Shown here piece by piece: positions 12,301 to 27,300 of a stretch of 64,000 nt of DNA. Position 1 is the first letter of the stretch. Each line of letters opens with the position of its first letter. Below the pieces are notes generated by a model that saw only the letters and a list, made by a program, of their open reading frames with translations, had not been told where the DNA came from and did no database searches. The DNA is taken from positions 1,116,001 to 1,180,000 of the forward strand of contig JAGYXB010001414.1 in NCBI GenBank assembly GCA_022495005.1, given 5' to 3'. This stretch comes from Rhyacophila brunnea (Eukaryota > Arthropoda > Insecta > Trichoptera > Rhyacophilidae). The position numbers were made by a program, and so were the translations under genes.

Positions 12301-15300
12301 TGCCGTAGCTCGGGACGGCGTAGACTCCCCAATGCATGAAGATGCCAAATTTGGAGTCGTCGTACCACATAGGCAATGGTCTCTTGTCCAAGCTCTCCCA
12401 ATTGGGCTTGTAACCGTCTTCAGCCTCATAAGAATCGATCACTTTCACCAGTTGGCATCGTGCAGATAGCACCAGAATTACGCTGATGACCACATATGTG
12501 GCAATAATTGACTTCATCTTAATTATTTATCTGTTTGCATGTATCTGAGTTTATCTTCTGTAACAAAATTCAATCTGTTTTAGTAATCCACAATTCATAC
12601 AAAATAATAAAGTACATCAAGTAAACAAAGTAGACTCTCTATTTATATAAGTACCTACTTATAAAACATGGTCCACCTAAACTCATGTCATGCAATTGGA
12701 TTATATCAATATCCAGGGCTTTTTTTTCCATTTAACGCGGTGGAACGGCGTTCCGGCACCTTTTTTCACGGTTTTATTTCAAAATCAATTAAACGAAAAA
12801 ATATTTGCGCTTAAGTAATTACAATAATAATTCGTTAAAATGATAAAATAAGGTACAGGTGGAAGCCATTTTGAATGTTGGCGTGTTAGTGTTAGTGTTA
12901 GTGAAGTAACCGTATAGTTTAAATAGCAAACATGCGTATGCAACTAGCTTCATACGTATGCTGCGTATTATGATTTTGACAGTTTGACGTTTATCGCATG
13001 GCAGCATCTGCGTATATTGTTATTTACGTTTGTTTAGTCAGTTTGTGTTACGATTACGTGTTGTGCAACTATTTTATATATTATTTAGTGCAACCCCAAG
13101 TTTAAATATGAAAAAAATTTCCTGTTACTTCTCAACCACCGGCAGCGGCGCCGATTCCGCAAATAAAAAGCTCAAAACAGAAACGATGACAGAAGATATG
13201 GAAATATCGGTACATGTAGATGTTCCTGAATCATCTCTAGCTGATCTCGGGGATCAAGGTCGAACTCAAAACGATTGGCCAGACTGCTGGTCATTAGATC
13301 AAAAAAACGATTTTTGCTCAAAAAACGAATGGTTGAACGTACACAAAATGAAACTTGGCTGCACAATTTGCAGAAACGTTGGAACTCTTGGAACTGAAAC
13401 GACAATGGGAATGAAAATATCCAAAGAATGGGCCAATAATGAAATCACGTATTCTGGGAAAGAGAGGAAGCTACAATTGGGGTCACTTCGAAAAAAATTT
13501 TTCGATCACAGAGGATCTATTGCACACAAAGCAGCGTTAAAAATCATTTCTGAAGCCAAAAAAAAGCAGATTGAAAATACTTTTTTAAAATCGTTATCTC
13601 GCGAAAAAGTAATAACAGCAAACATTTTTCGAACTGCATATAAAGTAGCTAAGGAAAATCAATCATTCAATATGTTTGAAAGTGAAATTAATCTCCAAGA
13701 ACTAAATGGGATCGAAATGGGTCATATTCTCCATTCCACTAACGCATGTGTTAACATTGTAAATCATATATGTGATGAAATGAGAAAAAATGTTTTCAAA
13801 GAAATTGTTCAATCGAAAAATATAATTTCTTTGATAATTGATGAGTCTACCACCATAAGCCAAAAAACCACCCTCATTGTGTATGTTCGATGCTGTGTCG
13901 AAAGTGTTGGAATGAATTCACCAATTAATTTGTTTTTGGATTTGATTGAACTTAAAGACGTAACGGCAAAAGGAATATTTGAATCATTACTCCAATCTCT
14001 TGATTTATATGGGATGACAGAAGAATATTTAAAAAAATATTTAGTTTCGGTTGCATGCGACGGCGCTGCTGTGATGTTAGGTTCTAAAATGGAGTGAAAA
14101 AATTGCTGACAGAAAAATTTCCTTCAATTATAGTTTGGCATTGTACTAATCACAGATTAGAATTATCAGTAAGTGATGTTGTAAAAAAAATTTCAGGGAT
14201 CAATAGATTCAAATCATTTATTGATAAACTTTATGTTTTATACCACGCGTCGCCGAAAAATAATAGAGAGTTGCATTTATGTGCAGAATCACTAGGCGTT
14301 GAGGTACTGAAAATCGGAAGAGTTTTAAGTACCCGATGGGTGGCATCTAGTTTTCGTTCAGTTTCGGCTGTGTGGAATAATTATGAATCCCTTGTGCGTC
14401 ATTTTGAAGAAGCGATGAATGACCCTACAAGAGATAAAAATGACAAGTGTACTTACAGTGGCTTAAAGAACAAAATAACATCAACAGCATTTTTATTGGA
14501 TCTAGCATTGATGTGCGACGCTCTCCAAGAATTGTCGGAACTTAGTTTGGACCTACAAAATCGCAATGTGAACCTTTACATTGCAAATCGAAAAATAAAT
14601 GAACTCGTTCAAGTTTTTGAAGAAAGAAAACAGAATTTTGGACCCTATTATAAATGTGCTGCAGCTGCTATAAGCAATCTGCATTTTCGTGGAGTTTTAC
14701 TTCACGAAAAAGTTTCTAAAAATGATCCTCCTATTGATCCGAAAATATTTTATTCCACGTTGAAAACGTCAATTGAAAAAAGGCTGCTAGATAATAAAGA
14801 TGTTGAGTTTGCACTTTGGGCTCGCGTACTTGACCAAAAATATTGGCCTGAAGACATTGATAATCGGTTGACATTTGGAGAGATGGAAATTAGAAACATT
14901 TCGATCAGGCTACAACTAGATGAACGAGAAATGATTCGTGGATTTCGCGAATACATTCTCGAAAAGACATATTCTGAAAAACTCTTGCGTTTGGTATATG
15001 CTCTGAATTCTATTCCCATTTCTTCAAGTGAATGTGAATGGGGGTTTTCGCAAATGAATCTTATTATTACCCCAACAAGAGCTTCGTTAAACACTAAAAC
15101 AGTTTCGGCACTCTTGTTCATCAAACTCGTGGGACCACCCTTGACACTTTTCGATCCTTCAAAATATGTTGATAGGTGGTTACTTAAAGGAAGACATTCG
15201 GCCTTAGACTCTAACACTAAGAAAAGGAATCGAGATGATGTATCAGACGAGAATTGGAAAAAACTTTGGAAATCACTCTAAACTTTTATTCAAGTTCATA

Positions 15301-18300
15301 AATAAATACATTACATATGTATTTACAATTATATTTTAAAGTTAGTCTTATTTAGTCTTATTTGTACAATATATTTCAAATATAATGTATGTATTTTATT
15401 GTTTCTGTAGCTTTGTTTTGACTAAAATAAAAAATTATCGTAAAAATCAACCTTTTTTTGTTCGCTTCGTGGCATAGCTCCTTTAAATTTCATTTAAGTG
15501 ACATTTGAATATAATTTTATTTAGTAAAAAGCTTGACATGAAGTGAGTTCCGGCACCTTTTTTTTTTTAAAAAAAGCCCTGTCAATATCCAATAACAAAT
15601 TGCACCCAGGGAATAATAGTGGCACAACTCGAAAAACTTGATTTTACAGGAGAACAGTTTGAATATTTTATTTTGGTGTGTTAAATCATTTTTTTTTAAA
15701 TCTACTTTATAATAGCATGAAGTTGGCACACTTGAGTCATCCCATTTTGAATGTTAACCGCAATAACAGTGGCACAATGATCATTGTGCCACTATTTCTG
15801 CTTGAATTCAAGTAAAATGTTATAATATGATAATGACAAAAATGCTTTTAAGGCCACCATTATATTTTTAAGAATTATGCCGCTATTTGTGCGGATAGAA
15901 ATGATATCTTGGAACATTTCTGCATACTTAACTCAAAAATGACAAATTTGGACTTGTGCCACTATTATTCCCCGGGTGCGATAATGATTGATGCTACCGA
16001 TTTCTAACATAGTTATCAGAGGGATGCAGTTCAACACTGCCAAGAATGACATATCTCTTCCAAATTTTAGACTATAATATGTAAACATATCTAAGAGAAA
16101 ATCAATCTGATAAAGCCACGGGTAGTATCCATCGAGTAAAGTATAGGAGTCTTAGAAATTTATTTTGAACCCTTTCTGCAACAATGCTGTTGTTTAAGTG
16201 ATGTGGGGTCCAAACAATCGACCCACTCTCAAGCCCGCTTCGAACTGTGATAGCATGGTTAGACTTTGATAATACGTTTGGATATTTTTTTTGTTAATTT
16301 CAACCATTACATTATGAAATTCTAATTTGTAACATTTTGTACAGTCAATGAGTGCAAAGCAATGACATTAATATGGACGAAGCATCTAGAAAACAAAATG
16401 ACACTCACTTTGTGTCGGGTCTGCCGGATGGCGAAATTCATATTTTAATATCGGTATCCTACGCTCAAATGAACATTCTGCTTGCAAGCGGTCTGGCGAC
16501 ACTGCTGGGTCTGCCCATACAAAATATCTGACTGTCAGGTTTCGACTCCACCGTTATTATTGTGTTACAAAATGCCAATGTGCCTAGTTAAAAATTGTAA
16601 AAAAAATCTACTAAACACTCCAAGAAAGATGGGATATCACTTTTCATGTGTTAGTTATTTATTATTTATAAAATGCCATTTTAAGATAATGTTTATTCAA
16701 TGCAATTGAATGACAGAAACCATTGGACAGTCGCTTGTGATGCGCTGGCTCACTTGCGTCTAATCTCCGAGAAGTCGTAAGTAACCGAGAATCTGTTTCT
16801 AACGCAATGAGTCATGACACTAATACGCCATTACAATAAAGGTTATATTACTATAAATTCTCGAAGCTTGTATCGCATAATGGAAATGGATACGTCATAT
16901 GGTCACGTGACATCTACCTATACATCTGTGAATGACTTTCATGCACAATTTCTCGTGCGCGCCGGTATGAAGTGAGTTGTCCATTTAATATGTCATTGGT
17001 GCAAAGTAACAATATTATGACTGAGTTTAAAGGAACTCTATGAAACAAAGTCAATGAGGAACAAATTATTTTTCTATTATACACTAGCTAAAGGACCCGA
17101 CTTTACGTGAGTGTGATTTATAGATTTAAAATTTGTTTGGTGCATGCTTTTGTTTCTTTTGAGATATCGAGAACTGAATAATGAATGGAAGGGATAATGA
17201 GGTAGAAATGCTCCTGGAAGTCAATTATTATCTCGAAAAGTAAATAGACGCTGCCCAAGTTTTTATTGCAATTATATATGGAAACCGACCGTGATGAGTC
17301 TGTCGGTGAATGCTTCATATTGATAGTATTATTGAAAAAAAGTCAGTTTTTTAGAAAAACGTAAAAGAAGAAAAATATGATGAAACTTTACTATATTAGT
17401 CACCAATCATCATTGAAGTCTATAAGCTATACAATTTTATTAATATTTGTCTAGTATTTTTTTATTTATAACCAGCTAACAGACAGACAGACAGACATCA
17501 CTCCAATTTTATTAAGTATAGATTTATTTAATGCAAGAAATCGTATTGCCTCGTACCTTAAGCAATTATGTTCATGGTGTAATCCTAGAGCAAATGAGCT
17601 TATGGAACACTTTGGTTACCTACTCAATTAGCTCATTACGCAAATTTATTATTTTTTTAAACAATAAAGTTTATCAACTATGTTTGTGGCCTAATCCTAG
17701 TCGATGACAACCTTGGTACACTTTGGTTAATTTATTACACAAGTGGCATCCTTTATTTTAAACTACAAAATATATCAATTATGGTAATGGGATAATCCTA
17801 GAGTCGATGACCCCATGGTACACTTTAATTAATTACTTCATTAAACAAAATGGTTTCTTTTTAATAATAAGGTTTATTAATTTTTAACATGCACGATAAA
17901 ATACGTCTTCACGCTTCTAAAGATAAACATACAATCCTATACCTACTGATATTATTTACAATGCTGTGAAATAAGTATGCCAAAATTAGAGTTTCCCAAA
18001 TTTTTTTGGACTGTTGCCCCCTTTGAGAGCATAATATCATATTATATTATCATCCACTGTAAAGTCAGACAAAAATGAGACATTTAAAAAATTATTTGTT
18101 CCTTACAAGCAGAACGTACCATCACTTAAAAACACAATGTTTATTCTTTTCATGAATAAACATTGCATGACTCAAAAATACATCAAATGATTAACGCACA
18201 TGAAGATGAGTGGTCTCGATTTATATTTTTTGCCTCTTTGAACATCCTAACACGTTTCTAATGCCTCCTAGGGGGGCAATCATCTCCATTTTGTGTATCG

Positions 18301-21300
18301 CTGATCTAGATGAATAGCTTCAATATCTTGATTATACTATTTTGGAATCTTTTATACTTAAACCATCGATATCCACCGGATATTAAATCAAGTAATCTTA
18401 AATCAATGCACGGTCACAGTAACAGATTTTTTATGTAATTCGTGTACAAGTCCCATTCGCGACTTAGTCTACGTCATATAACTTTACACTGGTTGAATTT
18501 TGGATTAAAGAATGGACGTCCTTTGCCGAGTAGTAAACCGATAAAACTTAGCAAACTTTGATTCCATCTGTGATGATTTACCTCTACAAACTGACTTAAC
18601 AACAAGCCCACCCATCTCACTACAGTCTATCCACCATAAGAAATCAGATAGCTAAATCGGACATGTTGTCCCTGTCCTTTGATCCATGTAACATTGTATC
18701 TGTTCATCTTTGATATATCTAGCATCCATAAATCAGTCAATCACGTAGCTTAACTATGAATTCACTTCACTGTTTTTTAATAACTTGTTTTTTCATAATT
18801 GAAGCCACTGTTAGAACACAGCTCAACAGTACAAATCAAACCATTAAAATACCACCAGCTCTTGTAAAATGTTACATTGTATTGACAAATGTTGATATTA
18901 GATACCACGCGGTACTGTGCTACGAGGGTGGGTCAATAATTCCTTAGAAAAAAGCATTAAAACAGTTTTTATTTTTGTATTTTTTTTTTATTTCTCAACA
19001 TAATCTCCTTGGAGCTCAATACACTTGGTTAGACGTTTCTCAATTTTTTTTAAACCGTCAGAAAAATAAGTTTTCGGAAGGTCCTCAAAATAAGCATTTG
19101 TCCGATCGATGACTTCTTCATTTGAAAAAAAACGTTGTCCACTTAGCCATTTTTTTAAGTTTGGGAAAAGGAAAAAGTCACTGGGGGCTAAATCTGGCGA
19201 ATACGGTGGGTGGTCGACCAATTCGAACTTCAATTCTTCAATTTTAGCCATTGATCGTAAACATGTGTGAACACGGGCATTGTCCTGATGAAAGAGGATT
19301 TTTTTCCTGTTTAAATGAGGCCGTTTTTCTTCAATTTTGTTTTTTAGCTGGTCCAATAAAGATGCATAATAATCCCCTGTTATTGTTTTTCCTTTTTCCA
19401 AATAGTCAACGAAAATAATTCCACGTGCATCCCAAAATACAGTAGCCATAACCTTACCAGCTGATTTTACGGTTTTCGCCTTCTTTGGACATGGTTCGCC
19501 TTCGCAATCCACTGCTTTGACTGTTCTTTCGTCTCGGGAGTATAGTGGTGTATCCATGTTTCATCTACAGTCACAAAGCGACGAAAAAATTCATCCGGAT
19601 TGCGTTGCATGAGCGACAACAGGGTTTTAGAGGCCACCACCCTATTGCGTTTATTGTCGACTGTGAGCAAACGCGGCACCCATCTTGCAGAAATTTTTTC
19701 ATGCCCAATTTGTCATGTAAAATAGAAATGACGCTACCTTTTGAGATCCCTGTAACCTCAATTATCTCACTCAACTTTAATCTTCGGTCACTTAACACCA
19801 TATCGTGGATTTTATTGATCATTTCTGGTGTAGTCACCTCTACAGGACGTCCTGAGCGTGGTTCATCCTTTGTTGATGTACGACCACGTTTAAATTCATT
19901 TAACCAGTTATAAATAGTTGCAAGTGAAGGAGCAGATATGCCGTGAACTAAATCCAACTCATTTTTTATTTCCTTTGCTGTTAACCCTTTTATATTAAAA
20001 TGTTTAATAACAGCTCTAAACTCAATTTTCTCCATTTTCCATTTTTCCATTTTCCACAAGCAAATTTTTTTTTTAAATGTACGAGAAACACACAACAACC
20101 CGACCAATCTGATTGAAACTTCGCAGCATACTGAATCGGTAGTGCCGCTGCATGAAAACAAACCGCTTACAGTACTAGTCGCGCCACCTGTCGGCTTTTC
20201 TAAGGACTTATTGACCCACCCTCGTATATTCTATTGGCCACTGGACGAGAGAAATATCAAAGCGACACAGTGTGTATATTCCAGCTATATGCCATTCTAA
20301 TTCGAACCGAGTATAATAGGTATTTTTTAAGATATAGATAGACCAAGGGCGCCGTGAAACAAAAAAGTTTGAAACAGGTTTAAGTAATCAATTGGGTATT
20401 ATCTTTAAAATTGTAAGTAATTGTTCTAGCGTCACTAATTTAAACTATTTTATATTGTGCTTGCACATATCAATATTGAATAAGATAATGAAACATGAAC
20501 CTCTAACCTTATGATAATTTGTACAGTAGGTAAATAATATATCAACAATTATATTACGTTTTTTTGTTATTCTTTTTCCTTTCCTTAAACATAGCATGCC
20601 AATCAAATATATTCATATAAATCATATCATAATAAAATTAATCATTATTGTAGGTATAAATGAACATAAATAATATCCTATAATATTATCCACATGAGCA
20701 AAAAAAAAAAACACAAAACCATTTGACATTAAACTAGGCCAATTTATGTGGTTCACTTTAGGATTATAAGAAATGCCATTTGACAATTACCGTCAAGATC
20801 TTGACAAATTTACTATACTTATGTAGATAATGTTACAGTACCTACTGTAAACCCTCACTATATAAAAAAAAATGCCTAATGCAATTTATATCACACTACC
20901 AATGTATGTATTTCACAAACTTCACTTTATTATTTGACGTGTTACTGTGGCCAGTGCCGCCAGTGAACTGACCTTTTAACAAACAATTGTGATTTATTTA
21001 TAAAGGAATGTTTTATTTCATTAAACGACTGATTTCAATCACAAGTCTTCCCTACCACTTTCATCGCACACATACAAAGACATAATATTTCTTTATCTGT
21101 CAATTAGGAAAAGAAAGAGATGGATATGATTTAGATTCATATAATAACAATTTAATTTGTCATAATAATTACTGCCTGCACAAAATTTTTAAGGAATATT
21201 AGTTTCTAGACAAATTTCTCAAAGCTATTAGTGAAAAAATTAATGTGACTATTAACTAAACTACCTTTGCTAAGAGCATTCAATAGAAACTTGATAAAAA

Positions 21301-24300
21301 CAGATATTTGAATATTCCTGTTGCATCTGAAACTTCTAATGATATAATATCGACTGTGTTTAAGAAAAAGGGCGTAACCTTCGATTTTTCGAAAAGTGCT
21401 TTTATTAGATATTAACAATGCATACAACTAAATACACGTTCTAGAAAAAGGAAGTAAGCCGCAAATGCCGAATTATTATCTAAATTCAGGTTTTAATTGT
21501 GATTAATTATGTTTGAATTTAAGGAAAAAAACATTTACCCTCAATTTTAATGATTTTTCTGTAATAACTTCTTTAATTATTATTAGATCGAAAATATATT
21601 ACACCAAATCATCATGCACCTAATGTCTGTGCCTATTTTTTTTAAAATATTAAGCTAAAATCATTCAAAAAACGTTATTTGCCCCTCCTGTAAAATTTGT
21701 TCTGTGAGGGTTACGCCCTTTTTCCTAAACACGGTACCATAATTGGTATGTACTGATATCTCTGGGAGGGGGGTAGTAGTGAGGAAATTGCTTCATTCCC
21801 CCCGTATTATCCTTTGGAAACTTGTATTGATAATGTGGTGAGTGGGGAATTAGTTACGCTTATTCATCCCTCCTCCTAATGAGAACCAAGACCAATCTAT
21901 CTACGACTTCAAGACTAAAATTAAATAACACGTATTGCATTTCCAAAAACTGATATCAATTGGCTTACTTATATTTCGATTCCAAACTCAGCTAAAATTA
22001 ATTAACAACATATTATGCAGTGCACACTTTTATAAATACAAAAAATGTTTCCATAGCCAGAATTCACAAAACCACCTTCCACATTGTCTGAGTGACCAGA
22101 GAAGAGTGCACGAGTGAGATGCAATTTCAGCATCGACTTGCGAACATTGACTCTAAATGTTACAAAAACAACAAAAAAATATGCAATTAATTTTTATTTA
22201 AAAATATTTTTTGAAGGATGTTAAAGTCGGTTTTGCAACAGCAGGGACATTCAAGTACTTTGAGCATGTCGACAGTACCCATCTATATATTTTTAGTAAT
22301 TTAATATAAGGATATGTTGAAAATATTCCAGGAGAGGAAATGGGAGGCACACATGGCAGAGATGGGACGGGGCATCAGCATGTACCGCACGGTGGCGGGC
22401 TGCGAGTTGGTGGTGCAGGGCATCCCTGAGGCTCTTCGTGGCGAGCTATGGGGCGTCTTCTCGGGCTCCGTCCTCATGAGGGCACAGCACCATGGCCTCT
22501 ACCGGCGCCTCGTAGACCAGGCGCTCTCCTGCAAAAGCCAGGCCAATGATGAGATCGAGCGTGACCTGCATCGATCACTGCCGGAACACCCCGCCTTCCA
22601 GAATGAAGTCGGTGAGCACTTTTTATGAAATTGGTTAAAAACAAAATAGAGCTTATGCATCACTGCATGTCTCTTCGCTTAGTCTTAATGTGACCTTTGT
22701 AACTGTTTTTCTGTAGTCAAAGTCAGTCAAAAAGGAAATTTATTCTTTTTAAAACTCAAGGCAGAAAATGCTTGTTCGTAAATATAATAATAATATATTC
22801 TTCCAAATATGACCATCATCTTCTTCGTGAAAGTGATTGATCAAATATTTCACCATCAAATCATCCATTGACTCTGACAGTAAAGTCGACTCATACCAAG
22901 TTGCATGATGATATCAATACATATACAATTTATTATTAAATTAATTTAATATAACGGTCATCAGTGGGCATTTTTTTAGTATTATTAATCATTTCTAATT
23001 TATGTTGCCGGTTACCGACCCCTGATCTAGTGTTTATCACGGCCATTTCTGAATTCTGTGGTTGTACCAAATATTTAATTTACAATATAATATGTACATA
23101 CATTACAATATTTATAAATTCAAGATGTTATTTGTTAAATCTGTCTTTGGATCCCGACTATAGATCTAATGAGTTGAGTGAATGGCTGACAACCATTCCT
23201 CGTTAAAATAAAGTGATTAAGATAATCCGCATTCTGTTGTAGTCCATATGATTTGCATTGGAGCAGAAAATGATACTTTACCAATTTTTTTATTTATGAA
23301 GATGCCAGTTCTGAACATCTATCCTCTTCTTCTCTTTCTCGGCGCTACATCCCAAAGCATGATTTGACCTCTTCACGTGTCCTTCGCCAGCTTTTGCTCC
23401 TGTCTCTATACTCTAATTTCCTCACCTTTCCATTCTATTCCAAACATCCATCGAATGGTTAAATGACTATCCACTATTTGTCAAATGCAATTCCTTTAGA
23501 GAAATAGTTTAGAAGCAAAAAAATACATACTTCATTCTGACAACTGTAGTATTTACTGTTCCATATGAAAATTAAATGTTGGCTTTGAAGAAAATATATG
23601 AAATTTGTAAATATTACAAAACACCGCTAACATTAGATAACATTTCATGACCCAATAAATAAAACATGTTGTCATTATATTATTTTTTTATTGAAAAATA
23701 TGGATTGTTTTAGAAAGATAAATAATTGTGATTTCAGGTATTTCTGCACTGAGACGAGTCCTGTGTGCGTATGCCCTGCGAAATCCCCAAGTGGGCTACT
23801 GCCAGGCTATGAACATTGTGGCGTCGGTGCTGTTAATTTATTGCCCGGAAGAGCAGGCCTTCTGGCTCCTCACCACCATCTGCGAGACCCTCCTCACTGA
23901 CTACTATAACACTAGAGTCATCGGGGCCCTGGTAAACTATTACACATCCATTTAATACAAGATTAATGATTCAATTTCATATTTCAAAATATACCGAAGT
24001 ACGATATCAACTTATTTTTTTTTATTTACAAACAATGCATTCAGTGTTGCCAACACACAATATTAATTTTTCTATACTTACCGATTGAACTACATCTACC
24101 AAATGACAGCCGGAATCACTATCTAATGTTTTGGTATAAGAGAGTTTCTATAGTTCAATCTCTTTAGATTAATTACTATATCAGAACCAAAGACTTAGTG
24201 TGGAGGTATCTAAACAAACATCTTTCGAGAATTCGTTGTAGGTCATTCGCTCAACTTGAAATTATGTCATGGAATTGAAACGCATATAAATAGAACCTAG

Positions 24301-27300
24301 ATTATCCGGACTAATTGGGGATCAAGATAGTCCAAATAATGATATAATTATTCAAATAATCAAAATAATCATAATTATAACTAATTTTACGTCTGGAATA
24401 AACGTTTTTAAAGTCCCTTTTTTTACCAATTATATATTTTAAATTGTACATACCATTTTCTTATAATCATACGAAACTGATGATCAAAAAGAAATCTGAA
24501 TAATTTAAAATCAAGGTTCTACCGTATTCAAAAGTAATTTAGTGAACTTCAAACCAGCAACCTACCAAAGCAAGCTTAGCGTGCCGGACTACTTTGCGGT
24601 GGGCAAATAATTTATATTACAAGTTGTCATAATAATCAACGTTGATTTAGTCAAAATGATAATTGATACATTTGTCATGGACAGATCGACCAGGGCGTGT
24701 TGGCCGACCTGACAGAGGAGCACCTCCCGGAGCTTCACGCCAAGCTGCCTGAGCTGGGCATGATGGAGATGATCTCTCTGGCTTGGTTCCTCACCATCTT
24801 CATCAGCGTAATGTCTTACGAGAGCGCCGTCCACATTATGGACTGCTTCTTTTATGACGGGGCCAAAGTTATATTTCAGGTAGGTAACATAACAATGAGC
24901 AAACTACCAACATATCATTCTTAACAATACTATTATTACAAGTGACCCTTAAAAGTGCATTGGCATATAACTTTCTCTTTGTTACCCATATCAGTACAGT
25001 ATTTTCACAATAATATTATTATCACTTCTTTTTTCTTCTCCGTGCTGGTATAGTTAAATCAATAATTATATATGGGGGGCCGAAGATTAAAGGAGTATAA
25101 GTCCAGAAACAAATTGTTATTAATGATTATAACGTACAAAAACATTATTTTAATTGCACACCATTTGTAACTCTATTTCAATTTCCTCTGAAGCTTCTTG
25201 GCAAATATATTGATAATGAGACAATCTATGATTGTGTATGCCTCATTTCTCCAACTTTTTCAATTAAAATCTTGTCCATTTTCAAACCAGCCCACCAGCA
25301 GCACCAAGATCATATGAGTCGAAAATGTATAAATTAAATATTATAATTTAAATTTAAAAAAAAAAACGTTCTATCATACGTGAGGTTGGTGGTATGACAT
25401 AAAGTAAGTGAGGTGACTTCGGTATTGTTCTGATACATTTTAATGCCAAGGAAAACGACTGTGCCCGTGGCAGGAGCTTATAAAAAAATCCCGTGAAGTG
25501 ATCACTATCTGTTTCTGCATTAGATGACATTATAAGTAAAAAAATTAACAGTTTTCACATTGCCACATGTATGTATGCATTAAAAAAGATTAAAACATGT
25601 AACTGTTTTGTATGTAAAATTATAATCATTTTATTCCTAACATTCACGCCTCGTTAGAGTTGGGTATTTCCTGAGAAAATCTCAATCACAAGATTCGGGA
25701 TTTCCAGAAAAGAATTCTCGATATATCGAGAATATTAAAAAAAAAACCTGTAAAAATCCTAAAATCAGTCTAAAACAGACAAATTCCAAAAAAATATGAT
25801 TTTTTTTATTTAAGTAAGAAGAATAGAAGTAGGAAAACAAAAATAATTCAAAACATTACTTATTAAAATAGAATTTCAAAAAACACAGACTGTCAATGGC
25901 TGCGTCTGACAATCGCGTACGCTTTTGAGATACAAAATTCCCTGAAGTTGAAAAATTGCCCTCATTTTGAGTCGCGACGTTGGCTTAATTGTGTTAAATG
26001 CCCCGATCAGTCTTTGAACCTTTTGTGTTTTCTGTCCACTTTTTTCATATAGAAAAATCGTTTTTTTTTCAATTTAATATTTGATAATAAAGAAATCCCG
26101 AATCTCGAGAAAAGATTCTCGAGATTCGGGATAGAAAATCTTGAAAATTTCTCGAGAATTCCCATTGGAAATTCTCGAAACCCAACTCTACTCCTCGTGC
26201 CCTGTGAACAAAATGGTGTTATTATTTTCATAGAAACTCCTCTAATTTGAATATTTTTGCCTGACATGTACCATCAAATACTAATAAACATAAATTAATA
26301 CACTAACACTTTGGTTTACGGCTGAATTGTATTAATGAAAAATTAATGCGAAATGTGGTACTAATCATTTATTTCCATATAAATTTGCAGTGTTTCCGTA
26401 GAATCAGAAAATTATAATATCGCATAAGTAGTTTTAAATTGAAATTGAATTTTATTTATTTCAAAATAACATTTCCATTACAAAAGTAAATGCGTTCTTT
26501 ATCGAAATCATATTGAACTGGGATGTTTATTCCTTATTCGAAATGAGGGCTAAGTGTCGGCTGAGTAGTTCTTATCACATGTCATTTGTTGAATTTTATG
26601 ATGCAGAGATGTTCATAATTTATTACCGTTTTGCATCTGGTTCAAATATTTCCATCTCCAATTTTATCGTTTATGCATGCTATGCATAAATATATTTTTA
26701 CAAGAACAATCGATTTTTTCCAATGTCAAAAATGAAAAATATTCTTCTCAATCCTCAAAATAATTGGGTTATAAATCGAAATTGTGCAAAGCCATATAAC
26801 GAGCAGCGGCCATGTAGTGGGATATCATTTTTTCCTGAGAATAATAATAATGGATCATTTGAGAATACCACAATAATATTACAGAATGTTAGATTTACAA
26901 TCACATCTTTAACTAGGATTTACTTAACCTGTTTAACTATGCACTTGGATCCTTGTCATCTTCAACTCTTCACATATTGTATAGATTTAATGTTTTTTTT
27001 AAACCTTATTATGATTAAATCATATTTTTTTAAATCAGATTATGCGACCTATTTAATTGTTTTTCGTCTCTGTGCTTTGATAAGGTAATAGATCATGACT
27101 GGAAGATAATAACTGATCATTTATTTATTTATCAACTTGTCAAACAGACCAAAGCGTGAGACTTTTCTATATTAACTTTATTGAAGATCAATCTTATCTA
27201 TTTATCTTTGATTATTTTGTTCACATTTCACGTTTGACACAAAAAAAATCACTTTATAAACACAAAAATGAAACAATTATTTTATTTGTAAGTCTGAATA

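Larger units (their letters stand above)
4763..22331 (+). other. 17.6-kb TBC1D9 intron (host of nested gene and transposons)
   Basis: It contains the fucosidase gene on the opposite strand, a Sola-like element, a hAT, a mariner and several MITEs. The stretches 15.98-17.5 kb, 20.3-21.3 kb and 21.8-22.3 kb hold AT-rich sequence in which I see no gene. Confidence 0.85.

Noticed and set aside
13172..13405. Minus-strand frame inside the hAT
   Set aside because: Antisense shadow of the transposase.
18756..18947. 63-aa frame with a hydrophobic N-terminus
   Set aside because: It runs straight into the mariner end and has no conserved motif; probably chance.
26723..27088. 121-aa plus-strand frame
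   Set aside because: Low-complexity AT-rich composition, no recognisable domain, no flanking splice or transposon context.
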